A DNA stretch of 64,000 bases from Actinoplanes auranticolor (GCF_018332655.1 NZ_BOQL01000043.1:62001-126000), one strand, 5' to 3'. Numbered from the stretch's first letter, positions 14,567 through 24,580 are shown. The notes: generated from the sequence alone by a model not told the origin. A program made the numbers and translations.

Positions 14567-17320
14567 CTACCCCAGCGGGGCGGCGTTGTTCCAGGTGGCG
14601 TCGGCGGCGTAACTGCCCGGGTTGTCCCAGGTGTTGCCGCCGCCGTTGGTGGCGATGTAGACGGCCTCCCCGTAGTGCCGCCAGTGGTAGCCGACGTAGT
14701 TGTACGACTCCAGCGACACGTTCCCGCTGCCCCCGCCCAGGCCCGGCTGGGCACAGAAGGTGGCGTCCTGGGCGAACGTGACCGTGTTGTCGTTCGTCGC
14801 CGTCTGCACCCGGTAGCCGGCGTGCCGCAGGTAGCGGCCCGGGAAGTTGACCGACTCGAACGTGTAGCAGGTGCCGTCGGCCAGCCCGGCGCGCACGGTG
14901 AAGGTGGCGTCGCGCCGGTCGGCGAGCACGCTGGTCGCGCTGATCACGTCGGTCCGCGCCAGCGAGTCCCGGTGCCGCAGGTAGCGGTTGTCGTAGCCGG
15001 CGGTGGTGACCCGGAACGACCGGTTCTGCCCGACGGCCAGGTCCGCGCCGCTGCGCCACAGCGGGTTGCTCACGGTCCAGGTGGCGTCGTTGGTGAAGGA
15101 TCCGCCGGTGTTCTGGTCCATCCAGACCTCGGAGTTGCGGTGCCTCAGGAAGTAGCCGGCCAGGTTGGCCGACTCCAGCGACGTGCCGCCCCCGGACAGC
15201 CCGGGCCGGGCGCAGAACGTGGCGTCGGCGTTGAACGTGCCGCCGTTGCTCGCCTCCCGGTAGACCCGGTATCCCCGGTGCCGCAGGTACTGACCCGGGA
15301 AGTTGCGGGATTCGAAGGAGTAGCAGGCGCTGTTCGACAGACCGGGCCGGACCCAGAACGTCGCGTCCTGCTTGTCCACGGTGGAGCTACCGGCGTTGAT
15401 CACCGCGGTGACGGCGGCGCCGGCGGCGTGCCGCAGATAGCGGTCGGTGAGGCCCGGGGTGGTGACCCGCAGCGAGGCGAGCCGGCCGGTCGGCAGGGTG
15501 GTGCCGGTCGCCGCGCCGAGGACCCGCTGATGGACCGCCCGGACCGCGGCGAAGTTCATCTTCTGGATCTGCCGGTCGTAGGTGAAGAAGCCGTTGAGCT
15601 CCTCCTCCACGTCGGTCGGCTCGGTGTAGACGGACCCGGAGAGGCCGTTGGTGGAGATCAGGTCGGCCAGCTTGCCGGTGATCTGCACGTACCGGTTGGT
15701 CAGGGCGTTGGTGTCGGGCAGCCACTCGTACGCGAACTTGCCCGCGGTCGGCCACTCGTGGTTCGGCACGCGCAGGCCGAGGCCGCCGTACTCGCCGTTG
15801 ACCGCGATCCGGGTCGCTGTCGGGGGCCGGGTGATGCCCGGGCCGACGTACATGTGGTCGTCGATCACGTCCCCGTTGCCCGGGTCCGGGTCGGAGTCGC
15901 AGCAGTTGGAACCGGAGTTGTGGTTGACCAGCCGGGTCGCGTCCCAGCTCTTGACCAGGTCGGCGATACGGCCGGCGTCGTACTCGCCCCAGCCCTCGTT
16001 GAACGGCACCCACTGGACGATCGACGTGATGCCCTTGTGCTCGTCGATCATCTCCTTGAGTTCCTTCTCGAACCGGGTGCGCCCGGCCGCCGAGGGCTCC
16101 CGGCCGCTGGCCAGCGACGGCATGTCCTGCCAGACCATCAGGCCGAGCCGGTCCGCGTGGTAGAACCAGCGGTCGTTCTCGACCTTGATGTGCTTGCGGA
16201 CCATGTTGAAGCCGAGCGACTTCTGCTGTTCCAGGTCGAAGCGCAGCGCGGCGTCGGTGGGCGCGGTGTAGAGCCCGTCCGGCCAGTAGCCCTGGTCCAG
16301 GGTGCCGAGCTGGAAGACGAACTTGCCGTTGAGCGTCGGGCGCAGGGTGCCGCCGAGCATGGCCTTGCCCAGCGAACGCATGCCGAAGTAGCCACCCACC
16401 ACGTCACCGGACGCGAGCGTGACCCGCAGGTCGTACAGGAAGGGATCGTCCGGGGTCCACAGGCGCGCGTTGGGGACCGGGATCCGCAGGGACGCACCGA
16501 CCGTGCCGGTTGCCGTGCCGACCACCGTGCCGCCGGTCAGCACCTGCGCGGTGACCGCCTGGCCGTTGGCGTTCGCCGCCTGCACCACCAGGTCGAGCGC
16601 GCCGGCGGCGACGTTCGGGGTGGTGTCCAGCCGGGTGATCCGGGCCGGGTTGGTCGGTTCGAGCCAGACGGTCTGCCAGATGCCCGACGACGGCGTGTAC
16701 CAGATGCCGCCGCGGTTGGTGCGTTGCTTGCCGACCGGGATGTCCTGGCCGTCGGTGGGGTCGTAGACGCCGACGATGACCTCGTTGGCGCCGGCCCGCA
16801 GGGTGCTCGTGACGTCGTAGGAGAACTTGTCGTAGCCGCCCTCGTGCGTGCCGAGCAGCGTGCCGTTCACCCAGACCTTGGACTGCCAGTCCACGGCACC
16901 GAAGTTGAGGTTCACGTTCCGGCCGGACCAGCCGGCCGGAACGGTGAACGTTCTGCGGTAGTACATGTAGTTCTCATGGCGCATGATCCCCGAGAGAGCG
17001 CTCTCGATGGGGTACGGAACAAGCACCTCTTCGGCCAGCGTCGTGTTCACCGGTGGTGTGTTGATGTTGGAGGCTCCGGCGAACTGCCAGATGCCGTTCA
17101 GGCTCTGCCAGTCCGGCCGGGTCAGCTGCGGACGGGGGTATTCCGGCAGCGGGTTGGTGGTCGAGACCTGGTTGGTCCACGGGGTCGTGAGCGGGGGAGT
17201 CTTGGGGACGAAGGCCGCTGCCGGGGCGGTGGTGGCGATCAGTGCACCGGCGGAGGCGGCCAGGGTTGCGGTGGTCATGGCGAGGAGGCGTCGCCAGGTC
17301 CGGGTACGGGGAACGGTCAT
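14567..17320 (-). CDS. secreted glycoside hydrolase family 2 enzyme with two AbfB domains
   Basis: A 917-residue exported enzyme with a signal peptide (1-36, cut near APAAA). The GH2 sugar-binding domain (about 60-225) and Ig-like domain lead into the TIM barrel (about 325-600); the probable acid/base is Glu442 in NEGWGEY and the nucleophile Glu510 in NGEYGG. Two AbfB (CBM42-type) modules follow at about 615-765 and 780-915, each with YLRHR..., CYTFES and YFLRHR-type repeats; these bind arabinofuranose side chains. The gene sits inside a furanose-type importer operon, 27 nt after the binding-protein gene, so it likely releases the imported sugar. GH2 covers several activities; the exact one is not visible. 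Confidence 0.92.
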   Translation of the reverse strand: MTVPRTRTWRRLLAMTTATLAASAGALIATTAPAAAFVPKTPPLTTPWTNQVSTTNPLPEYPRPQLTRPDWQSLNGIWQFAGASNINTPPVNTTLAEEVLVPYPIESALSGIMRHENYMYYRRTFTVPAGWSGRNVNLNFGAVDWQSKVWVNGTLLGTHEGGYDKFSYDVTSTLRAGANEVIVGVYDPTDGQDIPVGKQRTNRGGIWYTPSSGIWQTVWLEPTNPARITRLDTTPNVAAGALDLVVQAANANGQAVTAQVLTGGTVVGTATGTVGASLRIPVPNARLWTPDDPFLYDLRVTLASGDVVGGYFGMRSLGKAMLGGTLRPTLNGKFVFQLGTLDQGYWPDGLYTAPTDAALRFDLEQQKSLGFNMVRKHIKVENDRWFYHADRLGLMVWQDMPSLASGREPSAAGRTRFEKELKEMIDEHKGITSIVQWVPFNEGWGEYDAGRIADLVKSWDATRLVNHNSGSNCCDSDPDPGNGDVIDDHMYVGPGITRPPTATRIAVNGEYGGLGLRVPNHEWPTAGKFAYEWLPDTNALTNRYVQITGKLADLISTNGLSGSVYTEPTDVEEELNGFFTYDRQIQKMNFAAVRAVHQRVLGAATGTTLPTGRLASLRVTTPGLTDRYLRHAAGAAVTAVINAGSSTVDKQDATFWVRPGLSNSACYSFESRNFPGQYLRHRGYRVYREASNGGTFNADATFCARPGLSGGGTSLESANLAGYFLRHRNSEVWMDQNTGGSFTNDATWTVSNPLWRSGADLAVGQNRSFRVTTAGYDNRYLRHRDSLARTDVISATSVLADRRDATFTVRAGLADGTCYTFESVNFPGRYLRHAGYRVQTATNDNTVTFAQDATFCAQPGLGGGSGNVSLESYNYVGYHWRHYGEAVYIATNGGGNTWDNPGSYAADATWNNAAPLG

Positions 17321-17347
17321 GTGAGCACTCCTGGGGGAGAGGGTGAC

Positions 17348-18445
17348 TCAGTAGGCGCTGGCGAGGTCCGTCTTGGCGTTGCTCTCGTCGTACTCACGGT
17401 CGGAGATGATGATGTCCGCGGGGATCGGCTCACCGTTGAAGAACTTGGTGGCCGTCTCGAAGGCCAGCGGGCCGAAGCGGGGGTTCGACTCGATGACGGA
17501 GGAGAACCATCCGTCGCTGATGGCCTTGACCGCGCCCTTGGTGCCGTCGATCGAGACGATCTTCACGTCGCCGGCCTTCTTGCCGGCACCCGTGAGCGCC
17601 ACCTGGGCGCCGAGGCCCATCTCGTCGTTCTCCGCGTAGATGCCGTTGATGTCCGACTTGGACTGCAGCAGCTGCTCGGTGACCTTCTGGCCCTCCTCGC
17701 GGGAGAACTGACCGGTCTGCTCGAACACGATCTTGACGTCCGGTGCGATCTTGGCGATCTGGTCCTTGAAACCCTTGGTGCGCAACGTGGTGACGTTGTT
17801 GCCGGGCGCGCCGAGCAGGATCGCCACCGAGCCCTTGTTGCCCAGGGCGGCGGCCATCTTGTCGGCCGCGCGCTTGCCCTGCTCCTCGAAGTCCGACCCG
17901 ATGAACGTCAGGTAGTCCTTGCACGGAGTGGCGTTGATCTTGCGGTCGATGGTGATGATCGGGACCTTCTTGGCCGAGGCCTTGGCGAAGACCGAGTCCC
18001 AGCCGTCGGAGTTCAGCGGGGCGATCACCAGCAGCTGCACGCCCGAGTCGAGCATCTGCTCGACGTCGCTGATCTGCTTGTTGAACTGCGAGTTGGCGTT
18101 GGTGGTCTGCAGGTTGGCCGACGGGATGCCCAGCTTGGCGGCCTCGTCGCGGATGGACTTCGTCTCGGCGATCCGGAAGGGGTTCGCCTCCTTCTCCGAC
18201 TGGGAGAAGCCGATCTTGGCGGTCTTCAGGTCCACCTTCGACCCACCGAACTGCTCCAGCGTGCAGGTCGGCACGCCGGGCGCCGCGGACTGCGCGACCT
18301 GGGCGCCGGCGGAGTTCGCGGCGCCACCGGCGGCCGGGGTGTCGCCGTCCTCGGACTTCGCGCACGCGCCCGTGCCGGCGAGCACGAGCAGGGCTGTGCT
18401 GAGCGAAAGAAGCGCCGGTCTCCAGTGTCCGGACATACCGGTCAT
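17348..18445 (-). CDS. sugar ABC transporter substrate-binding lipoprotein, YtfQ-like
   Basis: A 365-residue periplasmic-type binding protein tethered as a lipoprotein (LVLAGTGAC at about 19-27). The mature part begins KIGFSQSEKEANPFRIAETKSIRDEA and continues with VIAPLNSDGWDSVFAKASAKKVPIITIDRKI and IGSDFEEQGKRAA, closely following YtfQ, the galactofuranose-binding protein. The ATG is chosen because AAGGAG lies 6 nt upstream; another ATG three codons later is possible. It is the first gene of the importer/GH2 operon; the promoter should lie in 18446-18695, where a LacI-type operator candidate is seen. Confidence 0.9.
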   Translation of the reverse strand: MTGMSGHWRPALLSLSTALLVLAGTGACAKSEDGDTPAAGGAANSAGAQVAQSAAPGVPTCTLEQFGGSKVDLKTAKIGFSQSEKEANPFRIAETKSIRDEAAKLGIPSANLQTTNANSQFNKQISDVEQMLDSGVQLLVIAPLNSDGWDSVFAKASAKKVPIITIDRKINATPCKDYLTFIGSDFEEQGKRAADKMAAALGNKGSVAILLGAPGNNVTTLRTKGFKDQIAKIAPDVKIVFEQTGQFSREEGQKVTEQLLQSKSDINGIYAENDEMGLGAQVALTGAGKKAGDVKIVSIDGTKGAVKAISDGWFSSVIESNPRFGPLAFETATKFFNGEPIPADIIISDREYDESNAKTDLASAY

Positions 18446-18639
18446 GGGAACTCCTTCAAGGTGGCATCGAGGATTTACTATCTGGAAACACATTCACGCA
18501 CTATCAAACTTTTCCTGTCAAGGTCATCGCCACAAACGCCCAGAACCGAACGCAGCGCACCGTCGAGATTGGCCCGGACTTCCGCTAAAGTGCAGCTCAG
18601 AAGCCTATTGCTACCTTGTGTAGCGTGCCATTGCGGATT

Positions 18640-18653
18640 TGTTACCGCTCACA
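18640..18653. promoter_or_regulatory. LacI-family operator candidate upstream of the furanose operon
   Basis: TGTTACCGCTCACA has 10 of 14 positions symmetrical about a central CG and resembles the TGTTAGCGCTAACA type of LacI-family site in actinobacterial sugar operons. It lies about 195 nt upstream of the binding-protein gene, in the space shared with the 3' end of the 18696 gene. No LacI-family gene is in the window. Confidence 0.35.
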
Positions 18654-18695
18654 TTTGGACATAGGCGCTCGCCGATCGACCGCAGCGCGGGATCC

Positions 18696-21600
18696 TCAGC
18701 GGACAGTGGACGTGCGGGACGTGCCGCGGGCCGGCTCCACGCCGTACTCCAACAGCCGGGCCCGGGTCCGGCGCAGGTCCCAGCGCGCGCCCAGCACCGT
18801 GTAGAACTCGACCGCCTCGCCACCGGTGGCGGCGGCCTCGTGCGGCCGGCGGTTCGCGGCCAGCAGCACCGCCGCGTCCTCCAGAGCCGCGGCGAGCTCC
18901 GGCACCCGCCCGACCGCCCGGTAGTGCGCCGCGGCCGCCAGCGCCGGCTCCGGGTCCTCGGTCAGCAACGCCCGGCAACGCGCGGCTGCCGCGAAGGCGC
19001 GCGCCGGGCGTACCTCCTTGGCGGCCTCGGCGGCACAGATCGCGGCCGCCTGTTCGGCGATGTCGCGGCGGCCGACGGTCAGGGCCAGGCGCAGAGCGTC
19101 GGGTAGCCACTGGTGGCGCAGCATCATCGGCGCGTACTCGGGGGTCAGCAGGGGCGCCAGCTCCCGCAGGGCGTCGTCGGGCCGGTCCTGCTGCTCCGCC
19201 ACCAGGGAACGGGCGACCAGCAGGAAGTCGCAGCTCTCCCGCTCGGCGTCCGTGACCGGCAGCGCGTTCGCCGCGTCCAGATGCGCCACGGCCAGGCTGC
19301 GGTCCTCCCGGTGACCGGCGATCAGGGCCGCCACACCGTGCAGCAGCATCCCGACCGCGCCCGGCTCGCGCATGCCGAGGAAGGTGATGCCGGGTGCGTC
19401 GTCGGTGACCGCACCGACCTCGGCCGTCGCGTCGTCCCACCGGCCCAGCCAGTAGTACTGCACCGCGGAGGCGACCTGCAGCGTGGCCGGCAGCCGGTGC
19501 CGGATGGCGAACAGGGCGGCCTCGCGCAGGGTCCGCTCCGCCTCGTCCAGGCGGTCCAGGTTCTGCAGCGTGAACATCCGGTTGTCCAGCAGGTCGAAGT
19601 ACATGCCGGCGAAGGTCGGGTGGTCCCGCATGATCTCCAGCGCGCGGTCCACGTACTCCAGCGCCCGTTCGTGGTCGCGGCGGATCGAGTTGGTCAGCCA
19701 CGTCGTCTGCAGGGCGAAGGCGGCCTCGTACGGCTGCCCCGCCGCCACCGCCTCGTCGTGCACCTGCCGGGCGGTCCGGTCCGCCCGGTCCAGGTCGTCC
19801 AGGCCGCCGCGGCGGAAGTTGGCCAGCAGCACCCGGTGCCGGGTCCGCCAGATCTCCGGGGTCGCCGGGTCGTCGACCGCGCCGGTGAGCAGCTCGATCG
19901 CCTCGGCCGGGGCGTCCTGCCGGAACCGCATCGCCGCCAGCAGCTGCCGCATCTCCGCCCGGTCGCCCGGATCGGTGGCGGTCGCCAGCGCCGCGCGGGC
20001 CTCGTCGATCGGGTAGCGCCCCTCCCGGAACTCCAGCTTGACCAGGGCGATCAGCAGGGTCTCGCGCTGGGTGGCACTGGGCAGACCGGTGGCGAGCACC
20101 TGCCTGATCAGCTCGCGTGCGGTTCGCGGGACCCGCTTGACCACCTCGGCGTGGTGCTCGGTGAGCCAGCCGACCACCCAGGCGTCGAGCACCGGCGTCT
20201 GCGCGGCGAGCTGCTCGGCGACCCGGGTCACCGGGCTGCCGCCCCGGGCCAGGATCTCGGCCGTCTGGCGGTGCAGCAGAGAACGGGTGGCTCGCGGGAT
20301 GCTGTCGTACAGCGCCTCGCGCAGGAACGGATGCCGGAACGCCAGCTCCGTGCCCGCGTCCACCACCACCGTGGCGGCCAGGGCCTCCTCGAGGTTGGCC
20401 ATCAGGCCGAACGGCGGCCGCCCGGTCACCGCGATCACGTCGTCGACGGCGAACTCGGTGCCCAGCAGCGCGGCCAGCCGCAACACCTCCCGGGTGTCGT
20501 CGCTGAGGAACTCCAGCGTGGCCCGGACCACGGCGAGCAGCGACCCCGGCATCTCCACCGGCACCGACTCGTCGATGTCGGCGCGGCCGTCCACGACCCG
20601 TACGGCGCCCCGGCGGACCAGCGCCGCCGTCAGCTCCCGGGCGAAGAGCGGGTTGCCGCCGGAGTGACCGGCCACCGCCCGCAGGTGCGGGCCGACCGGA
20701 GCGCCGATCACCCCGGCGACCAGCTCCTCGGTCGCCTCGGCGGGCAGCGGCCCCAGGCTCAGGACGTGACCGTCGCGCAGCCGTACGCTGCGGCGCAACT
20801 GGGCCAGCTCGCGCCCGTTGGGCTCCGGTCGTGCCGCCGCGACCAGCAGCAGCGGCATGTGCCGGGTCGCCGCGACCAGCCGGTCCCACAGCAGCACGCT
20901 GGCCTCGTCCGCCCACTGCATGTCGTCGACGACCAGCACGATCGGCGTGATCGCGCAGGCCGCACGCAGGTAGGCGAGCACCCGTTCGGCCGCGAGCGCC
21001 GGTCCGGCGTCGTCGTTGCCGTCGGAGCCGGGCGCGTGCAACTCGGTGGCGATGGTGGCGCGGCGGGGATCGTTCGACGTGGGGGCGAGACCCAGCGCAC
21101 GCGTGAGGACCTGCAACGGCGTGTGCTGATCCAGCTCGCCGGCCACACCCCAGAAGAGCCCGCAGCCGGCGGCGTCCGCGTCGGACAGGGCCCGGGTCAG
21201 GAGCTCGGTCTTGCCGATGCCGGGCTCGCCCTCGATCCACACCGCCGCCCCGGTGCCGCCGGCCGCCGAGCGGACCAGCCCGCGCAGCATCGCCACCTCG
21301 TCGCCGCGTCCCACCAGCGGCCGGTCGGCCACCCCGTCCCGGATCGCTCGGGCGACCTGGGTGGGCAGCACCGCGGCCGGCAACGCCGGCGGCTCGGTCG
21401 CGGCCATCGAGCCGTCCAGCACGCGGCGTTGCAGCTCGCGCAGCGCGGGCCCGGGCTCGACGCCCAGTTCGGCCACCAGCACCCGGCGGGCGGCCTGGAA
21501 CGCCTCCAGGGCCTCCGCGCTGCGGCCGGCCCGGTACAGCGCCTGGATCAGCAACTCGTGCAGCGGCTCGTGCAGGGGATGGGCGCGGACCAGCCCGGCG

Positions 21601-22175
21601 AGCTCGGCGATCAGGCCGTCGTCACCCAGCTCCATCGCGATGCGGGCCCGCCGCTCGACGGCCGCCAGACGCTGCTCGGCCAGGCGGGTGCGCTCCAGCT
21701 CGATCCGGTCGCCGGAGATGCCCGCGTACGCGTCGCCGTGCCAGATCTGCAGGGCCTCGTCGAGCACGGACGCCGCCGCCCCCGGATCGCCGCCCGCCTG
21801 CAGCTCCTCGGCCCGGGTGCAGAGCTCGGCGAACCGGTCGCTGTCGAGGTTGCCCGCCGGGATCAGCAGGGAGTATCCGGCCGGGCCCGAGGTGAGCACC
21901 TCGGCGGCCGGCCGGCTGCCCGGTCCCGCGGCGAGCGCCCGCCGCAGTCCGGAGATGTAGGTGTAGACGCTGCCGGGTGCGGTCGCGGGCGCGGCGGCTC
22001 CCCACACCGCTTCGATGATCTCGGCCCGGCTGACCAGGCGGTTGGCGTCCGCCACCAGCACGGCGAACAGCGAGCGCTGGCGGGCCGGCCCGAGGTTGAG
22101 CTCGTGCTCGCCGTACCAGGCGCGCAGCGGGCCCAGGACCGAGACCCGGAGCTGCTCGTGCGCAGATTCCGGCAT
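18696..22175 (-). CDS. AfsR-like transcriptional regulator: OmpR-type HTH, BTAD, AAA ATPase, C-terminal helical repeats
   Basis: A 1159-residue regulator. It begins with a winged-helix DNA-binding domain (about 8-90, LRVSVLGPLRAWYGEHELNLGPARQ then EAVWG) and a bacterial transcriptional activation domain (about 105-250), as in SARPs. An AAA/NB-ARC-like ATPase follows with Walker A GEPGIGKT (316-323) and Walker B-like IVLVVDDMQWADEASVLLW. The remaining 550 residues are helical, TPR-like. There is no C-terminal LuxR helix-turn-helix. GGAGG 6 nt before the ATG at 22175 fixes the start. Large SARPs of this design usually activate secondary-metabolite or differentiation genes; no such cluster is in view. 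Confidence 0.88.
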   Translation of the reverse strand: MPESAHEQLRVSVLGPLRAWYGEHELNLGPARQRSLFAVLVADANRLVSRAEIIEAVWGAAAPATAPGSVYTYISGLRRALAAGPGSRPAAEVLTSGPAGYSLLIPAGNLDSDRFAELCTRAEELQAGGDPGAAASVLDEALQIWHGDAYAGISGDRIELERTRLAEQRLAAVERRARIAMELGDDGLIAELAGLVRAHPLHEPLHELLIQALYRAGRSAEALEAFQAARRVLVAELGVEPGPALRELQRRVLDGSMAATEPPALPAAVLPTQVARAIRDGVADRPLVGRGDEVAMLRGLVRSAAGGTGAAVWIEGEPGIGKTELLTRALSDADAAGCGLFWGVAGELDQHTPLQVLTRALGLAPTSNDPRRATIATELHAPGSDGNDDAGPALAAERVLAYLRAACAITPIVLVVDDMQWADEASVLLWDRLVAATRHMPLLLVAAARPEPNGRELAQLRRSVRLRDGHVLSLGPLPAEATEELVAGVIGAPVGPHLRAVAGHSGGNPLFARELTAALVRRGAVRVVDGRADIDESVPVEMPGSLLAVVRATLEFLSDDTREVLRLAALLGTEFAVDDVIAVTGRPPFGLMANLEEALAATVVVDAGTELAFRHPFLREALYDSIPRATRSLLHRQTAEILARGGSPVTRVAEQLAAQTPVLDAWVVGWLTEHHAEVVKRVPRTARELIRQVLATGLPSATQRETLLIALVKLEFREGRYPIDEARAALATATDPGDRAEMRQLLAAMRFRQDAPAEAIELLTGAVDDPATPEIWRTRHRVLLANFRRGGLDDLDRADRTARQVHDEAVAAGQPYEAAFALQTTWLTNSIRRDHERALEYVDRALEIMRDHPTFAGMYFDLLDNRMFTLQNLDRLDEAERTLREAALFAIRHRLPATLQVASAVQYYWLGRWDDATAEVGAVTDDAPGITFLGMREPGAVGMLLHGVAALIAGHREDRSLAVAHLDAANALPVTDAERESCDFLLVARSLVAEQQDRPDDALRELAPLLTPEYAPMMLRHQWLPDALRLALTVGRRDIAEQAAAICAAEAAKEVRPARAFAAAARCRALLTEDPEPALAAAAHYRAVGRVPELAAALEDAAVLLAANRRPHEAAATGGEAVEFYTVLGARWDLRRTRARLLEYGVEPARGTSRTSTVR

Positions 22176-22231
22176 CTGTCCTCCGTTTCCGCCGCGGGAG
22201 CGTGCCTCACTCCGAGGAGACCACGGGCCGC

Positions 22232-24580
22232 TCAACGGATAACAGAAACTCTGTCACCCAGCAGGGCCGTGCGGCTCAGATGAGGCGCGGTCGGCTCGCC
22301 CGGCAGGTGCGGCCGGAGCCGGGTGATGAGCGAGCGGAACCGGTGCAGCCAGGGCTCCGGCAGCCGGCGCGCGCTGAGCACGGCCCGGGCCACGTCGGCC
22401 GCGGCGACGTGCTCACCCTGCCGGTCGTGGCTGCACGCCATGATCCACTGCATCTCGGCCTCGAGCCGCACATCGGTGGTGCGGGCGGCGACCCAGCCCG
22501 CCTCGGCGACCGCGTTCTCGCGCTGGCGGTCGAGCAGCCGGGCCAGCCAGGCGGTCAGCCCCAGCCGGGTCTCCTCGTCCAGGGCGTACTCGGTGCGTAC
22601 CCGTTTCAGCATGCTGATCGCGACCTGCGGAGCCCGCGCCGAGAGCTGCTCGATGTGCTGGGCGAGCCAGCGGCTCGCGGTGCTGTCCAGCGGCACCGGG
22701 CCGGCCAGCAGCTGACCCACCACCCGCTCCGGCGCCCCGCCGACCTGGGCGATCTTCTCGGCGAAGGACCGGTGCAACATGATCCGCAACGCCGCCGGGG
22801 TGCTCTCGTGCAGCACCCGGGCCACGATCCGGTGCCGGAAGACCAGCGTCTCCTCCTCGTCGGTCAGCACACCCGCGGCCCGGGCGGGCCGCAGCACACG
22901 CTGCAGCTCGGGCACCGGGTGATCGGTGACGGCAGCCACCTCGGCGACGGTGCAGTGGTCACCGAGGAAGGCGACCGCCCGCAGCAGGTGCCGGGTCTCC
23001 TCGCTGAACGTGGCCAGGTGCGCGTCCACCGCGGCCACCAGCTCGGCCGGCGGGGCGCCCCGGTAACCGGCCTCGTCGCGCCGGGTCGCGGCCAGGTGCC
23101 GCAGGTAGTACGGGTTGCCGCCGGCATCGCTGAGCAGCCGGCTCAGCGCCCGCGGGTCGAACGGCTCGGGCGCGACGGCGCGGATCAGCGCGGTGGCCTC
23201 CGCGGCGGTCAGCGGAGCCAGGGTGATGATCTCGTCGGCGGGCACGCCGGCCAGCTCACCGTTGCCGGGCCGGGCGGAGGCGACCAGCAGCAGCGGCAGC
23301 TGCCGGGTCAGCTCGTGCAGGGCCGCCCAGACCCGCAGGGTGGTGGCATCCGCCCGCTGCAGGTCGTCGGCGACGAGGATCAGCGGAGTCTCGGAGGCGG
23401 CCTGCCGGACCAGGGCCACCGCCCGGTCCACAGTCTGCGGTCCCGGCCCGTCGAGCGCGTCGGCGGCGACCGTGAAGAGCTGCCGCACCAGGTCGCGGGT
23501 CGCGTCGCCGGACATCGCGGACTCCACGCACTCGAGCAGGACCCCCAGCGGCATCCGCTGGGCCAGCTCGTCGCCGATCCCCCAGCCGGCCCGGCAACCG
23601 GCCGGCAGGTCGCTGCGCAGAGCCGCGCCGAGCAGCGTCGTCTTACCCATGCCGGGAGTGCCCTCGATCCGGATGCTGCGGCCCCGGCCGGTGGCCACGT
23701 CGGCGCAGGCCCGGCGGAGCAGGCGGATCTCGGCGTCCCGGCCGATCGGGGCGAGCGGCTCGGTGGGGGTGGCCGGGGCGGCGGAGCTCCGGGCCGGCGC
23801 CGACAGCTCGTTGGTGCCGGTGAGGATGCGCAGCCGCATGGCCCGCAGCGCGGCGCTGGGCTCGGTGCCGGTCTCCTCCAGCAGCACCTGGCTGAGGTGG
23901 TCGTGCACCTCCAGGGCCTCGGCCCGGCGGCCGCCGGCGTGCAGGGCGGTCATCAGCATCCCGTGCAGCGCTTCCTGGAACGGGTACGCCTGCACCAGCA
24001 GCCGGAGCGCCGCGATGGCCTCCTCGTGGCGGCCCAGGTCCAGCAGCAGGGCGGCGTGGCGCTCGGCGCTGGCCAGCCGCAACTCGGTCAGGCGCAGGCG
24101 CTGGGCGGCGGCGTACGGGCCGGGCACGCCGGACAGCGCCTCGCCCTGCCACAGCCGCATCGCCGCCTCCAGGGCGGCCAGCTCGGCGGACCGGTCGCCG
24201 GCGGTGCGGTGGCGCCGGCTCTCCTCGCGCAGCGCCTCGAAGCGGAACACGTCCACGTCCTGCTTGCGGACGTGCAGGCAGTACGTGCCGCCGCCGGAGG
24301 TGAGCAACTGCCCGGCGGCCCAGCGGTCGCGTCCCGGCTCCAGCACCTGGCGCAGCGTCGAGACGTACGTGTAGACGTTGCCGATCGCGCTCGCGGGCGG
24401 CTCCTCACCCCACATCGCGGTGATGAGCTGCTGTCGGGAGACCGCGTGACCGGCATGCAGAGCCAGCACGGCCAGCACTGCGGCCCGGCGCGCCGAACCC
24501 AGCGGGAGCTCGGTCCCGTCCCGCCACGCGCGCACCGGTCCCAGCAGGCGAAGGTCCAGGCCCTCGTGCTCTGCCGTCAT
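22232..24580 (-). CDS. AfsR-like transcriptional regulator (shorter tandem paralogue)
   Basis: A 782-residue regulator with the same order of domains as its neighbour: winged helix (about 6-85, LRLLGPVRAWRDGTELPLGSARR), BTAD (about 105-245) and ATPase with Walker A GTPGMGKT (307-314) and ILVADDLQRADATTLRVW. It stops after the ATPase and its helical bundle, lacking most of the TPR-like tail of the 18696 protein. The two genes lie head to tail, 56 nt apart, and look like an old tandem duplication. The ATG at 24580 is chosen as the first residue close to the domain; one 36 nt upstream is possible. Confidence 0.85.
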   Translation of the reverse strand: MTAEHEGLDLRLLGPVRAWRDGTELPLGSARRAAVLAVLALHAGHAVSRQQLITAMWGEEPPASAIGNVYTYVSTLRQVLEPGRDRWAAGQLLTSGGGTYCLHVRKQDVDVFRFEALREESRRHRTAGDRSAELAALEAAMRLWQGEALSGVPGPYAAAQRLRLTELRLASAERHAALLLDLGRHEEAIAALRLLVQAYPFQEALHGMLMTALHAGGRRAEALEVHDHLSQVLLEETGTEPSAALRAMRLRILTGTNELSAPARSSAAPATPTEPLAPIGRDAEIRLLRRACADVATGRGRSIRIEGTPGMGKTTLLGAALRSDLPAGCRAGWGIGDELAQRMPLGVLLECVESAMSGDATRDLVRQLFTVAADALDGPGPQTVDRAVALVRQAASETPLILVADDLQRADATTLRVWAALHELTRQLPLLLVASARPGNGELAGVPADEIITLAPLTAAEATALIRAVAPEPFDPRALSRLLSDAGGNPYYLRHLAATRRDEAGYRGAPPAELVAAVDAHLATFSEETRHLLRAVAFLGDHCTVAEVAAVTDHPVPELQRVLRPARAAGVLTDEEETLVFRHRIVARVLHESTPAALRIMLHRSFAEKIAQVGGAPERVVGQLLAGPVPLDSTASRWLAQHIEQLSARAPQVAISMLKRVRTEYALDEETRLGLTAWLARLLDRQRENAVAEAGWVAARTTDVRLEAEMQWIMACSHDRQGEHVAAADVARAVLSARRLPEPWLHRFRSLITRLRPHLPGEPTAPHLSRTALLGDRVSVIR

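Noticed and set aside
14408-18664. Very long open frame of over 1400 codons opposite the GH2 and binding-protein genes
   Set aside because: Composition is Gly/Arg/Val/Asp-rich without domain motifs; it is an antisense shadow produced by high third-position GC in the real genes.
19113-22283. Open frame of over 1000 codons opposite the AfsR-like gene
   Set aside because: Same reason: it lacks domain motifs and mirrors the codon bias of the genuine minus-strand gene.
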